Part shown: piece by piece, positions 44,301 to 54,329 of the stretch | How positions within the stretch are numbered: the first letter of the stretch is position 1 | How the letters are laid out: each line of letters starts with the position of its first letter | From: Diphasiastrum complanatum | Taxonomy: Eukaryota > Streptophyta > Lycopodiopsida > Lycopodiales > Lycopodiaceae | Assembly (NCBI GenBank): GCA_029204225.1 | Contig: CM055092.1 | Location: 14,558,059-14,622,058, forward strand | Reading direction: 5' to 3' | DNA length: 64,000 nucleotides | The notes under the pieces: model-generated | Told to the model about the DNA's origin: nothing | What the model saw: only the letters and a program-made list of their open reading frames with translations | Database searches by the model: none | Position numbers and translations under genes: made by a program

Positions 44301-47300
44301 AGTATTGTGGATGATGACATATGCTTATGTGTAGAGAGAGACTTGAAGATTGGAGCAAATCTAAAAGAGAAAGATGGAGGGGGTTCAACAAGTACCTTAA
44401 AGAATTCCATAAAAGAAAGGAACGAGTATATCGAGAAAAAATGGATAAAATCCAACGTGAGAAGATCAACCTTTTAAAGAATCATGATGTTGAAGGTTAC
44501 TTGCGGATGGTAAAGGTAAGTTGTGTACTTTTAGAAGGTTCTGTACAGAAGTGATGCCCTTACTGTTATCTTTTTCTCTTCTAAGTTTAAACAAAGCAAT
44601 TTCCTTTTATTCGTGAATATTGTAGATGAAATAGGCACAACTTTTACAAGTTTCATGGTTGCTCATGTAGTTTCCTCACAATAGATGTATGTACTTGTAA
44701 TGTTTAGGGTCTTCTTGCTAACTTGGGTGTTATTGCTTTTGCTTTACCCTTTTGCACCTTTTGATAAGTCATGAATCAAAGAAGTTGCATCTTTGTTAGT
44801 GGTATTTTGTTTTCCTTAGTCCTTATTCCAGAGACTAGAAGTAAAACATATCGTGGTCAGTAAGGATAGAATGAGATAGAGCACGGAGTCGAAAGATCAT
44901 CGATAGAAAATGATGAGCACATTATTTAGACGTAAGGGTAGATTTGATGGAATCAAAGTGTGCTTGTTTAGAAAATTTATCAACCACCACCAAGTTTCAT
45001 TTTCTTGTTGCATGCGAGGAAGTTTTAGAATAAATCCATAAATATAATAGGCCAGTGTCGAAGAAGATCAGGGGACTTGGCACATTAATACTTAGTGCGA
45101 TTGCAAAAAGTACAAGACTGAATGAGAATGGTAGATTATCTTTCATGCGAGGCCAATAAAAATAGGGTTTAAGTCATGCAAACAACCTTTGAAATCGATA
45201 ATGACCACACCCGCTTGGGAATAGCGAGCATTTGACAAAAGTTTGGGTTGTAAATCCAAAGTACTTGTTGGTCAAAAGGGAATAAACTTGAGGGTGAATA
45301 GCAGAAGGCAGTTGAGCATTAGCATAAATATTTTTGAAATCAACACAATCAGAGCTCAACAAGAAATCATTGAGTAAAACTTGGCGAGGCAAGGATAGGT
45401 GCATAGGCAGGTAAATGCTTGAGATGGGAGAAAGCTTTTTGGCAAGAAGTGGACCATGCAAGTTGATGACCCTTACGAAGCAAGGCATGTAAAGTAGAGG
45501 CAAATGTGGTCCATGCTTTTGTAAACGAGTAGCAAGGCTTGCATACATGAACATTGGTAGGTGTAGGCCAACGACCAATAGCTTGAATCTAGTAAGATCA
45601 AGAAAAAATTACTATTTCGCATAGAATTTCATTCGGGAAAACAGCAAAGGTCTATTTCAGAGTACTTGGCAAAAATAGCATGCTGTACTTAGAGATGAAA
45701 AATGGATTTCAAATGCATTGTATGAGAAACCATGTCAAAATCATAAACCAGGATACCATCAAAATAAACATGGATACAAACCTTAAGTAAAGGTTAAAAA
45801 AATTCATTCATCATGTTTTGAAAGATTGGGGGACTGATAGCGCTGAAGGGTATTACTTGAAATTCATAGAGGCGGGAAAAATCTTGGGTTCATCATTCGG
45901 AGGTATATGAATCTAAATTTGTCTAGATCATAAATGAATCTTAGAAAGAATTTTGGCCCTGCCCAACTCATCAAATAAGTCATCCATGTGTGGAATAGGA
46001 TACTGATTATAGATGGTAACACGATGAAGTTCATGGTAATCATGACATTAGCGTTTAGTGCCATGTTTTTTTATCAACAAGTAAGATGGGGCACCAAAAG
46101 AACTTTGACTAGGAACAACAAGGCCATGTTATAACAATAGAAACTCAGTGTTGAACCTCAACTTGTTCTAATTGAGACATTGCACGAATAGACTTATAAG
46201 TACAAAATAAAATAGAAATAGCATTAAGAATAGGAGAGGAAGGAATAGACGTATCCGACGGGACATAATAGTAGTCATAAGTGCATAGTTTGTCTCCTGG
46301 TGTTCATGCTGCTGGGCTTGCCTTTGAGACCTCCTAGCCCCTGGATTGCTGCTCTCTCCCTCATCCAATATCAAACCATCCTGCACAGTTTGCAATACCA
46401 CTTGGGAAACTTCTTCCTTGCAGTTGGTGATGAAAACGGTGAATAGGACTCAACAGATTTGCCCCTTTCCTTCCGCTTCCTAGCCTCCTCGGATTCTTCC
46501 TCTTGATCACTCATATGATCATCCTGAGGCTCCCCAATATATGGATGTGGGTCATCAAGTATTGGCACAAATTCACTTGTACCATCCTCCATCTCAAGTT
46601 CCTCTATAGGAGGCGTTTGATCTTCTTCAAAGATCACATCTCGACTTATGATCCTCTTCTTGCTAGTAAGATCGTAAAGTCTGTAAGCTTTGCTTTCTTC
46701 ACTGTATCCCAAGAAAATACTCTTTGCTGATTTTGCATCCAGCTTCTTCCTGTTATCCTTGGGAATATGGGCATAGGCCGTACAACCAAACACTCGCAAA
46801 GCGCCTACCTTGGGCTTAATGCCGCTAAATGCCTCTTTTGGAGTCTTGCCTTCCACAGCTTTTGTTGGACTTCTATTCAACAGAAACACTGCTGTGTGCA
46901 TTGCCTCGCCCCAAAAAGAGTTGGGCAACCCCTTTGCCTTGAGCATGCACCTTGCACACTCCACAATAGTTCGGTTCTTTCTCTCTGCTACGCCGTTTTG
47001 CTGAGGGGTATGAGGAGCTGTAAGTTGTCTTTTGATCCCATTGGCCTTGCAGAATTCCACAAATTCTGTCTTAATGAACTCTCCACCACCGTCTGACCTG
47101 AGCACCTTTATCTTCTTTCCTGACTGTTCTTCTACCAAAGCTTTGAAATGCAGGAAGTACTTGAATGCTTCAGATTTTTACTTCAAGAAATAAATCCAAA
47201 TCTTGCGTGAGAAGTCATCAATAAAGGTCATAAAGTAATATGCCCCCCCTGCAGATTTTGTTTGGGTTGGCCCCCACAAATCTGAATGTATCAAGTCAAG

Positions 47301-50300
47301 TATGCCTGCTGCCCTGGTGGTGCTTTCCTTGGGAAACTTATGTCTTTGTTGTTTTCCCATAGCGCAAGCCTCGCAAATTGAAGAGCTTGGCTTAACAACT
47401 GGAAGCCCCTCCACCATATGATGCTGGTTCAACACCTGCATGCTTTGGTAGCCAAGATGTCCATACCTCTCATGCCACAACCTATCCACATCCCTTCCTT
47501 TTGCTGTATAAGCATGCTGACTAGGGATAGAAGTGTATAACCTGTATAGATTATCTTCCTGCAACCCTTTGGCCACAACCTTCATATTATCACTCAAGTC
47601 CAACACAAGACAAGAAGTAGCATCAAATTCTACTTTTATATTTTGTTGAGTGATAGCTCCTACTGAAAGAAGATTTTTAGCAAGTCCTGGTACATATAAG
47701 ACATTCTTAATGACTTTGACTTCTCCTGATGGAAGCTTTACAGGTACTGTGCCCTTTCCCTTGACCTTGTGTGTTGAGTTGTCACCTAGGCACACCTCTT
47801 GTCCATCACTAATCCCCACAAAGGTATCAAACCAATCCCTATGAGGGGTCATGTGCTTTGAAGCACCTGAGTCAATGTACCAACCACCTGTTGTAGCTTG
47901 TGAAGCCAATGCAACAGAGAATAACTCAGCTTGCCTTGTGTCACTCTGCTCCTCTCTTGCAACACTCTCAACAACATTTCCTCCTTGCTTCTTTGTGCCC
48001 TTCTTTTGGTCTGCAAGCTTCTTCCTGCACTCAAAAGCAAAGTGTCCATATTTACCACAGTAATTGCAATTCCCCTTCCTTCGAGGTGTGGAAGAAGTAT
48101 TCGAGGAGGGTTGTGCTTCTGACATCTGCAAGTTCTCCATTCCTTGCTCAAGTGTTTGTGGTGTTCCTTTGTTCTTGCCTTTACCTTTCTTCTTATCCTT
48201 AGCTGGATTTTACTTCTTCTTAGAAGCAAAGGCATGCTCCTGGAAATCTTCCCTCTTGGAGAGATTAACTCTCCTCATCTCCTCCTGTAACAAGAGACCA
48301 TAGACTTCTTCATAGGTAGGGATCTTCTCTCTCACTGATATCATCATCACAAAGTTCTGATAAGCATATGACAGGCTATTCAGAACTATTGGCACCAAGT
48401 CTTTGTCAGCAATAGACTCTCCAAGTACAGAAAGCTGATATCTAATATCCTGAATCTTAGTAAGATGATCAATAACTGTCTCCCCTGTCTCCATTCTAAG
48501 AGTATACAACTTGTTCTTCAAGTAGAGAAACCTGGTTGTACTTGCTGTCTCATACAATGCACAAAGAATGTGCCATGCATCCACAGGCCCTTTGGCTGAC
48601 CTGATTAGAGGAATCACATTATCCCTCACTGACATGTTGATGATTCTGTGTGCCTTTTCCCCTCTCTTGATATAGTCTTTAAGTTCAAGTTCAGATGTTG
48701 GAACAGGCTCCTCACCTGTCACAAGCTTCCAACATTCTTTGTCTTCAAGAATGTTCTTGATCTTGAATTTCCATATGCTAAAGTTAGTGCCATCAAGCCG
48801 GCTGGCTTCACTCAGCATGCTCTCTGCAAGACTAGACATAGCTGGATAGAAATAAAACACAAAAGGCAAACTGGGGTTTTCACCCAACTAGGGTATGCAG
48901 CCACTTGCTCAATAACCCTCAACTTCTGGATTTGAAACTATCCCCCTGTATGGCTGTCCTAGCCCTTGTCCAAGATCCACTCAGAACTTTCACTGAAGTC
49001 CCCACTGTAGAAAGCGCCCTCCTACAGTCCTGGCTGTCCAAAAAGACTCAAAATTTTTTGTCTCAAATTAGAAACTTTTTGGCTCCCTGTACTCCCCTTG
49101 CCAACAGTACTCCAACCATGCAGATAGCACAGAGATCAGATGCCCCTACAAAAAGTGCTCCCTCCTCAAAGGTAAGCTGCTCTCCAGGAATGGCAGGAAT
49201 CTGATCAAAAACAGGTCCAAGCTTTCACCACACCACAGGCAACATAACTTGCTCTAATACCATGTCAAATTCCAAGGCCTAGCTATGGAGTATCATAACA
49301 GCATAGTAAGCACACTATGAAAGCTTCAGAAAACCAGCTATGGAGTAGAACACAAAAGCAAGAGAGAGAGGACTTCAAAGCTCACACAACATGAATGAAT
49401 ATTCAAAGTGTAGTAGGGCGTGGAAACCCCTCCAAAGTTTGGGCTACATATAGCATGTTATGTATAGAGGTGGTGTCTTGCTAATTCTAGCTCTAAAACC
49501 CACATGGGTCCTTAACCTACTTGATTTACTTGCCTAATTAGCACAAGTGGGGTGTACTATGTACATAAATGTTTTACCCCCATGTCTTATGCACAACTTA
49601 CAAGCTATAAGTATACAAGCCTTAAGGCAAAATAGGCATTTATTTCAACAAAGAATAGAGAGGAAGTAGGAATGGGACAAAAAGGAACAAATAAAACTGG
49701 AAATTAGCAAAGAAACCAGTGATTGCGAGGTAGCAATGCCTCGAATGGAAGACAATCTTCCTGATGGGCACTGAAGGCTCTATGGATCAGCAACAGCACA
49801 CGGAGACTATAGGGACAATGATGAAGCTCTTAGGTAAGTAATTGGCCAGCAATGGAGCAATGGGGACTGAAGAGGGTAGTGATCTAGCTATAAGTAGCAT
49901 GTGGGGCAGCGATTGGGTCAAACGGAGGCAAGAAAGGCAATTATGAAGCTGTGCAGCACTTACGTATCAACGGACGGTGACTGGGACAGCCAATGGTGCA
50001 AAACCGGATGCTGGGGCAGTGATGAAGCTACAAAGAGCTTGGAGGGCAGTTGATGGAGCAGTACGGGCAGCGATCGGAACAGCCATTGAAAATGAGGGCC
50101 AGCGATGGATCGAAAGGATGAAGATGAGGGTGAAAAAATTCAGTGGGTAGATGATGGCAAGAAAGTGCTCTAATACCATGTTATGTACATAATCACAGAT
50201 ATTGGCATCAAATGAAGTAGAAAGACAACGAATTGCATTCTCCAACCCAAGAAACTTAATGAAGAAAAATGCTGTCGATAGCTCAGGCAGATCTTCAACT

Positions 50301-53300
50301 ACGATCTTCAGAAATGGAGGAACTCCTCTAGAAGAAGCTCAGAACATCAAACTTGGTAATCTGAGAAATGATAGCTTTTTGCCCTTATTTATACCAGTTT
50401 AGCAATCATCTATAAGGTTTTAACTGTGACCTCCTGTAGGGCACTCAATGTAGCGCATTTAGTGTTATCTTCTAAAATAGTCATATCCAAAAATAAGGGA
50501 GGGTTTCAAACGTAACAAAATAATATTGCAAAATTGAGCAAGTAATCATAGAAGAGAAGTATGGACGTTGTGTCCATAACAAAGATAAAGTAGTTCTAAG
50601 TTGCACGAAGCAGAATATGGCAGTTGAGGTAAGGTGCACGTACATCTTGACATGTGTTCAAAGGACTCAAGGAGGCAATATTCTGTTTGGATAGAATAGA
50701 GAGGGTTATGTGCTTATGAAGCTAGATGTACCAAGAAATTTTTGACGTAAACAACAGACTTCAATCGCATGATACATGAACCTGTAGCTTATGTTTTTTT
50801 CTTTTTCGTTTCATAATGGACAGGATGCAAAATCAGATAGGATTGAGCGGCTTTTAAAGGAGACAGAAGCTTATTTGGAGAAACTGGGGTCAAAGCTGCA
50901 GCAACAAAAAGTGCTGGCAAAACGGGATAGTGAGGCAGTTGAAGATCGTAGTGGTTATAGTGAAAACCATGAAATTATAGATGGAATAGGAAAAGATGAA
51001 GCACAGGTATCCAAAGAACAACTTGTGTGCTATATAGTGTGAACTGGAATCTGCAGAATGAGAAAGGATAAAACCTTGTTTCAGATGTATAATCTAAATT
51101 CTTGTGTGTGCAGCACTATCTGGAAAGCAACGAAAAGTACTATCTATTGGCACACAGGTGAAGTTTCCTTTCTAGAAAGATGATCTCTGCTATGTAAGGA
51201 ACAAAAATAAATAGTCAAAGATGGAACTATTCTCTTGCTAGAGTCAAAGAAACGTTTTGTAAGGTTTTCAATATGCCAAGATGATATTTTTCTTATTCGC
51301 CACAACTTTAGCTTGGTAACTTTGTCCAGAGAACAGAACTTAACGAAATTTTTAATGATTGAGAAACATGCTTGCAGTGTCAAGGAGGCTATTCAAGAGC
51401 AACCTTTCAGTCTGCAAGGTGGCAAACTGCGCGAGTAAGTTGGCTCTTAAAATTTGGGACGTTTTTTCTGACTAAGCTATTTTTATTATTCACTTGGTTG
51501 AAGATGCATAATCAGAGCATTATAGCCCCCAAGACATTTGAGGTTTTTCCTATGACAGATACCAGATGGACGGATTGCGGTGGATGGTCTCACTATATAA
51601 TAACCATCTGAATGGCATACTTGCAGATGAAATGGGTCTTGGGAAGACTGTTCAGGTGAGCATGTCTTTTGTTTTTTTGGACTGGACCTAACAGTAGAAT
51701 AGAATGATCTTTGTCATCATTGTGCTTTTAATGATGTGTATCATTCTCAGCATGCATATGATGCATTAGAATCTGGTCTATTCTTCCTCCAGGTAATCTC
51801 TTTGATATGTTACCTGATTGAGAAGAAAAGTGACAGAGGTCCTTTTCTAGTGGTTGTTCCATCTTCTGTAATGTCAAATTGGATATCCGAAGTTAATAGG
51901 TGGGCTCCGAGCATCATCAAGTTGGCTTACACTGGTTCACCAGAAGACCGACGTCGCATGTTCAAGTGAGCTTTCCTGCATTTGATATTTTCCTTTCTGT
52001 CTAGAATTTATTTAAGAGATAAATAGAACTGCTGTTCATCATCTATTTCTCTCCTCTTTCCTCTTTTTCTGTTATGGCTTAGAGGGATGTATGGCACTAT
52101 GATGTAAGAGATTTTTTTGTTTGCTTCACTCTTCTCTCTGCTTGCATTACAGGGAAAACATTGCCCAGCAGCAATTCAATATGCTTATCACAACATACGA
52201 GTACCTGATGAACAAGCATGACAGGCCAAAATTAAGCAAGATCATTTGGCATTATATAATCATTGATGAAGGTCACCGAATCAAGAATGCTTCATGCAAA
52301 CTTAATGCTGAGTTGAAACATTACCAAAGTAATCACAGGCTTCTCCTGACTGGAACTCCAATCCAGGTAGTGAGGCAGCTGATGACTGGGAGAGTGTAGT
52401 AATCATAGCAACAATTGGCCTCTGACATCATGTATAATCTCATTATGTAGTGTGTGAGATCATTTTTTGTGTAGTGGATTCTATATGCTATATTAGTCTT
52501 CTTTGTGTTTTCCAAATGGTGGAGGAAACAGTATGGTGTATGTTTTTCTGTTATTTATGATGACTCCATACCCACTTTATGTGATATTTGATACTTTGAT
52601 TTTTGGGAAAAAGAACAATCTCGAGGAACTGTGGGCGCTTTTGAATTTTCTGCTTCCAAGCATCTTCAATTCTTCTGAGGATTTTGCCCAGTGGTTCAAT
52701 AAGCCTTTTGCAGCTGTTTCGGACACTCCAGATAATCAGGTATGCTCGTGTAAAGTTTAGATGTCGATATTCAATATTCAATGTTGGTGTTTACGTATCA
52801 AAACTTGTGGCCTAGTCAAGATGCTCAATGAGCTTCAGGCAAGTTACCTGGTCAGGGAAGTGGAAAATCAACTTATGTATTTATGTAATATGAAGTTCCA
52901 TCACAGTTGATATGGAGAGTTTTGTACCGAAAACTTTCGTTGACTAGTTTGGTACTGATTTGAGCTAGTGAGCGTTTAGCATGGTTTACAGTGTCTCTCT
53001 CCATTGAAGTGCAGAGATTATGCTGTTGTATTCAATTTCTTCCTCATGTACATCTTATCAGTCTTAGTTTGAAATTCAGTGTCACAGATTCATCAGTGGA
53101 GCTGTTAATGGTTATTTTGCAAGATCAATGATGTGGCATGAAAGTCGATTTGGAATAATCTAAAAGTGGAAAGTCCTCATAAGTTGTTTGGGCAGAATTT
53201 TTGTTATTTTGCACACATCATTGAATGGTAGAATTAGCAGTATGCTGCCGCTAAAAATTGGAGAAATGGTTAATTTTGACGGATAACATTTGCTGAAAGG

Positions 53301-53389
53301 CATTGCTGAGTGAGGAGGAAAATCTATTGATCATCAATCGTCTCCATCAAGTTCTTAGGCCATTCATGCTTCGGAGATTAAAACACAAG
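35339..53389 (+). CDS. SYD: SPLAYED-type SWI2/SNF2 chromatin-remodelling ATPase, 5' part of gene
   Basis: Nuclear ATPase that slides or evicts nucleosomes as core of a plant SWI/SNF complex. Seventeen coding exons: 35339-35443, 35530-35591, 36092-38264, 38824-39188, 39421-39482, 39755-41214, 41752-41888, 42107-42292, 44335-44515, 50824-51006, 51114-51157, 51378-51434, 51559-51655, 51793-51965, 52153-52366, 52614-52739, 53300-53389. Junction phases agree throughout, giving 1,905 residues. The N-terminus ([20 protein letters not shown], then [13 protein letters not shown]) is the block that marks SYD rather than BRM or MINU. Then come a long Ser/Gly-rich variable region with basic KRKSQNK and [12 protein letters not shown] patches, [15 protein letters not shown] (near 895), HSA starting [12 protein letters not shown] (near 1370), and coiled-coil [18 protein letters not shown]. 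ATPase lobe 1 has [27 protein letters not shown] (about 1694), [11 protein letters not shown] (about 1797) and LLLTGTP, and ends [12 protein letters not shown]. No lesion seen. Lobe 2 and the C-terminus lie past the window. Confidence 0.95.
39624..39658. repeat. Short (GT)n(CA)n palindromic microsatellite in a SYD intron
   Basis: GTGCGTGTGTGTGTG passes directly into CACACACACACACACAC, about 100 bp upstream of the exon at 39755. Confidence 0.85.
41215..41751 (+). other. GC-AG intron of SYD
   Basis: The exon ending 41214 is followed by GCAAGT, and the next exon opens at 41752 after CTCTAG. AAG|GCAAGT is the typical strong context of GC-donor introns. The join keeps phase 0 and places the HSA region in register with its continuation (the exon with [15 protein letters not shown]). 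Using the nearby GT at 41219 would shift the frame. Confidence 0.8.
42293..44334 (+). other. 2.0-kb SYD intron, no element recognised
   Basis: Bounded by GTAAGT at 42293 and TGTGTAG at 44334. Contents are AT-rich with no coding signal or terminal repeats that I can identify. Confidence 0.7.
44900..46270 (-). pseudogene. Ty3/Gypsy pol remnant (RT region) in a SYD intron
   Basis: On the minus strand frames read [18 protein letters not shown], then [19 protein letters not shown] with [11 protein letters not shown] (about 45950-46080). This is the fingers part of a Gypsy reverse transcriptase. Further left come a degraded copy of the catalytic region ([12 protein letters not shown], about 45760) and [17 protein letters not shown] (about 45200). 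Stops and frame changes are everywhere. It abuts the Copia gag-pol fragment at about 46270, where the Copia frame ends after NYALMT. Confidence 0.75.
46270..48887 (-). pseudogene. Copia gag-protease-integrase, nearly intact but lacking RT
   Basis: The minus strand reads gag (start 48887 or 48839; [27 protein letters not shown]), CCHC knuckle [14 protein letters not shown] (about 48050), protease [16 protein letters not shown] (about 47870), and GAG-pre-integrase [13 protein letters not shown]. Integrase follows with [31 protein letters not shown] and [13 protein letters not shown], then the C-terminal [16 protein letters not shown] and [15 protein letters not shown]. Only two stops (48210-48212 and 47178-47180) and one frameshift (about 46400) break it, so it is fairly young. 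Reverse transcriptase, RNase H and the 3' LTR are missing, cut off at about 46270. Same orientation as the LTR at 49263-49650. Confidence 0.92.
49251..49650 (-). mobile_element. 5' LTR (388 bp) and PBS of the Copia at 46.3-48.9 kb
   Basis: Minus strand: the LTR starts TGTTGAAATAAATGCC at 49650 and ends TTTGACA at 49263, followed directly by the PBS TGGTATTAGAGC (49251-49262). The distance to gag is about 360 bp. No matching 3' LTR is seen, in keeping with the 3' truncation. Confidence 0.8.
49651..50517 (-). mobile_element. Older LTR element remnant: LTR 50179-50517, PBS, short internal part
   Basis: Minus strand: a 339-bp unit starts TGTTACGTTTG at 50517 and ends ATAACA at 50179 (TGTTA/TAACA ends), followed by TGGTATTAGAGC at 50167-50178. 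About 515 bp of internal sequence follow, with no identifiable gag, and then the LTR of the other Copia begins at 49650. The younger Copia therefore probably inserted into this one. Confidence 0.65.
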
Positions 53390-53444
53390 GTTAGTCTTTT
53401 CATACCATTGTGGTGTCTGTTTATTTGCAAATGTAGACAAATTT

Positions 53445-53592
53445 CAATCATACATTGTAACTATTGGACTTGCTCTATGACTAGACCCTTAAATCTCTGG
53501 CCATGACCCTTCAAATTGCAATCATACATTGTAACTATTGGACTTGCTTTATGACTAGACCCTTAAATCTCTGGCCATGCCCCTTAAAAAAG
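53445..53592. repeat. Tandem duplication, 74-bp unit, just after SYD exon 17
   Basis: CAATCATACATTGTAACTAT begins at 53445 and 53519; the two units differ at only a few bases (CTC/TTT in GCTCTATG, GACC/GCCC near the end). Confidence 0.9.
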
Positions 53593-53969
53593 CATCAGGT
53601 TCATAGGGTAAATCTCTTTATTCTCAACAAACAATAGGCAATCTGATTGCAAAAGGAGGTTTCTTAACCCTTTATCATGCTAGTAATCAGTTACAGAACT
53701 AACAGTGGTATATCATGATTACCAACATATGAAACAGAACCAACGTAGTTTTCTTAGGACTTGAGAGTTCAGACGTCTGAAACCTGTGCTGTGATTGCTG
53801 AATTATTTAGCTTTATTGTGACATAGTTTTAGAAAACAATTTTTTGGTCAATGATCCGGGTACAAAAGTTACCCTTTCCATCTTCTAATTATAACTCAGG
53901 CTTGTAGTCCTTCATGGCCATACCAAGGATCTTCATGGGTTTCTATGTTCATTTCATAGGTCCTGCGGT

Positions 53970-54040
53970 ACTGGGTACCGCGGATCCCGGTACCGCGGGA
54001 CTGTACTAGTACCGTGGTACCATGTTGGTACCGCGGTACC
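53970..54040. repeat. Cluster of GGTACCGCGG palindromic motifs
   Basis: GGTACCGCGG occurs at about 53974-53983 and 53989-53998; the perfect palindrome GGTACCGCGGTACC lies at 54027-54040, with imperfect TACTAGTACCGTGGTACC between. It precedes the hAT-like ORF by about 290 bp and may be its subterminal transposase-binding repeats; that role is inference. Confidence 0.75.
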
Positions 54041-54329
54041 ATAATATATTATATTATTTATTATTTAATATTTTATTTTTATTTTTTTTAACCTAAACTA
54101 CCCGCCCCCCTCGCATTTCATCAGAAATTTTTTTGCGCCCTCCTCCGCCCTGCCATCGCTACTGTTCCCGCCTGCTTGCCTTCGATTCCTTGCGTTGCCC
54201 TTCGCCCACGCATTGCCCTTCCTTGCATCTGACTTGCTTCGCCCTGCCTTCGCCCATTTTCAGCGTCTCTCACACAGTGTACCCTGCTGTTTTTTTTCCA
54301 GCGTTTTGTCCCTAGTTTTCTCCATCGCA

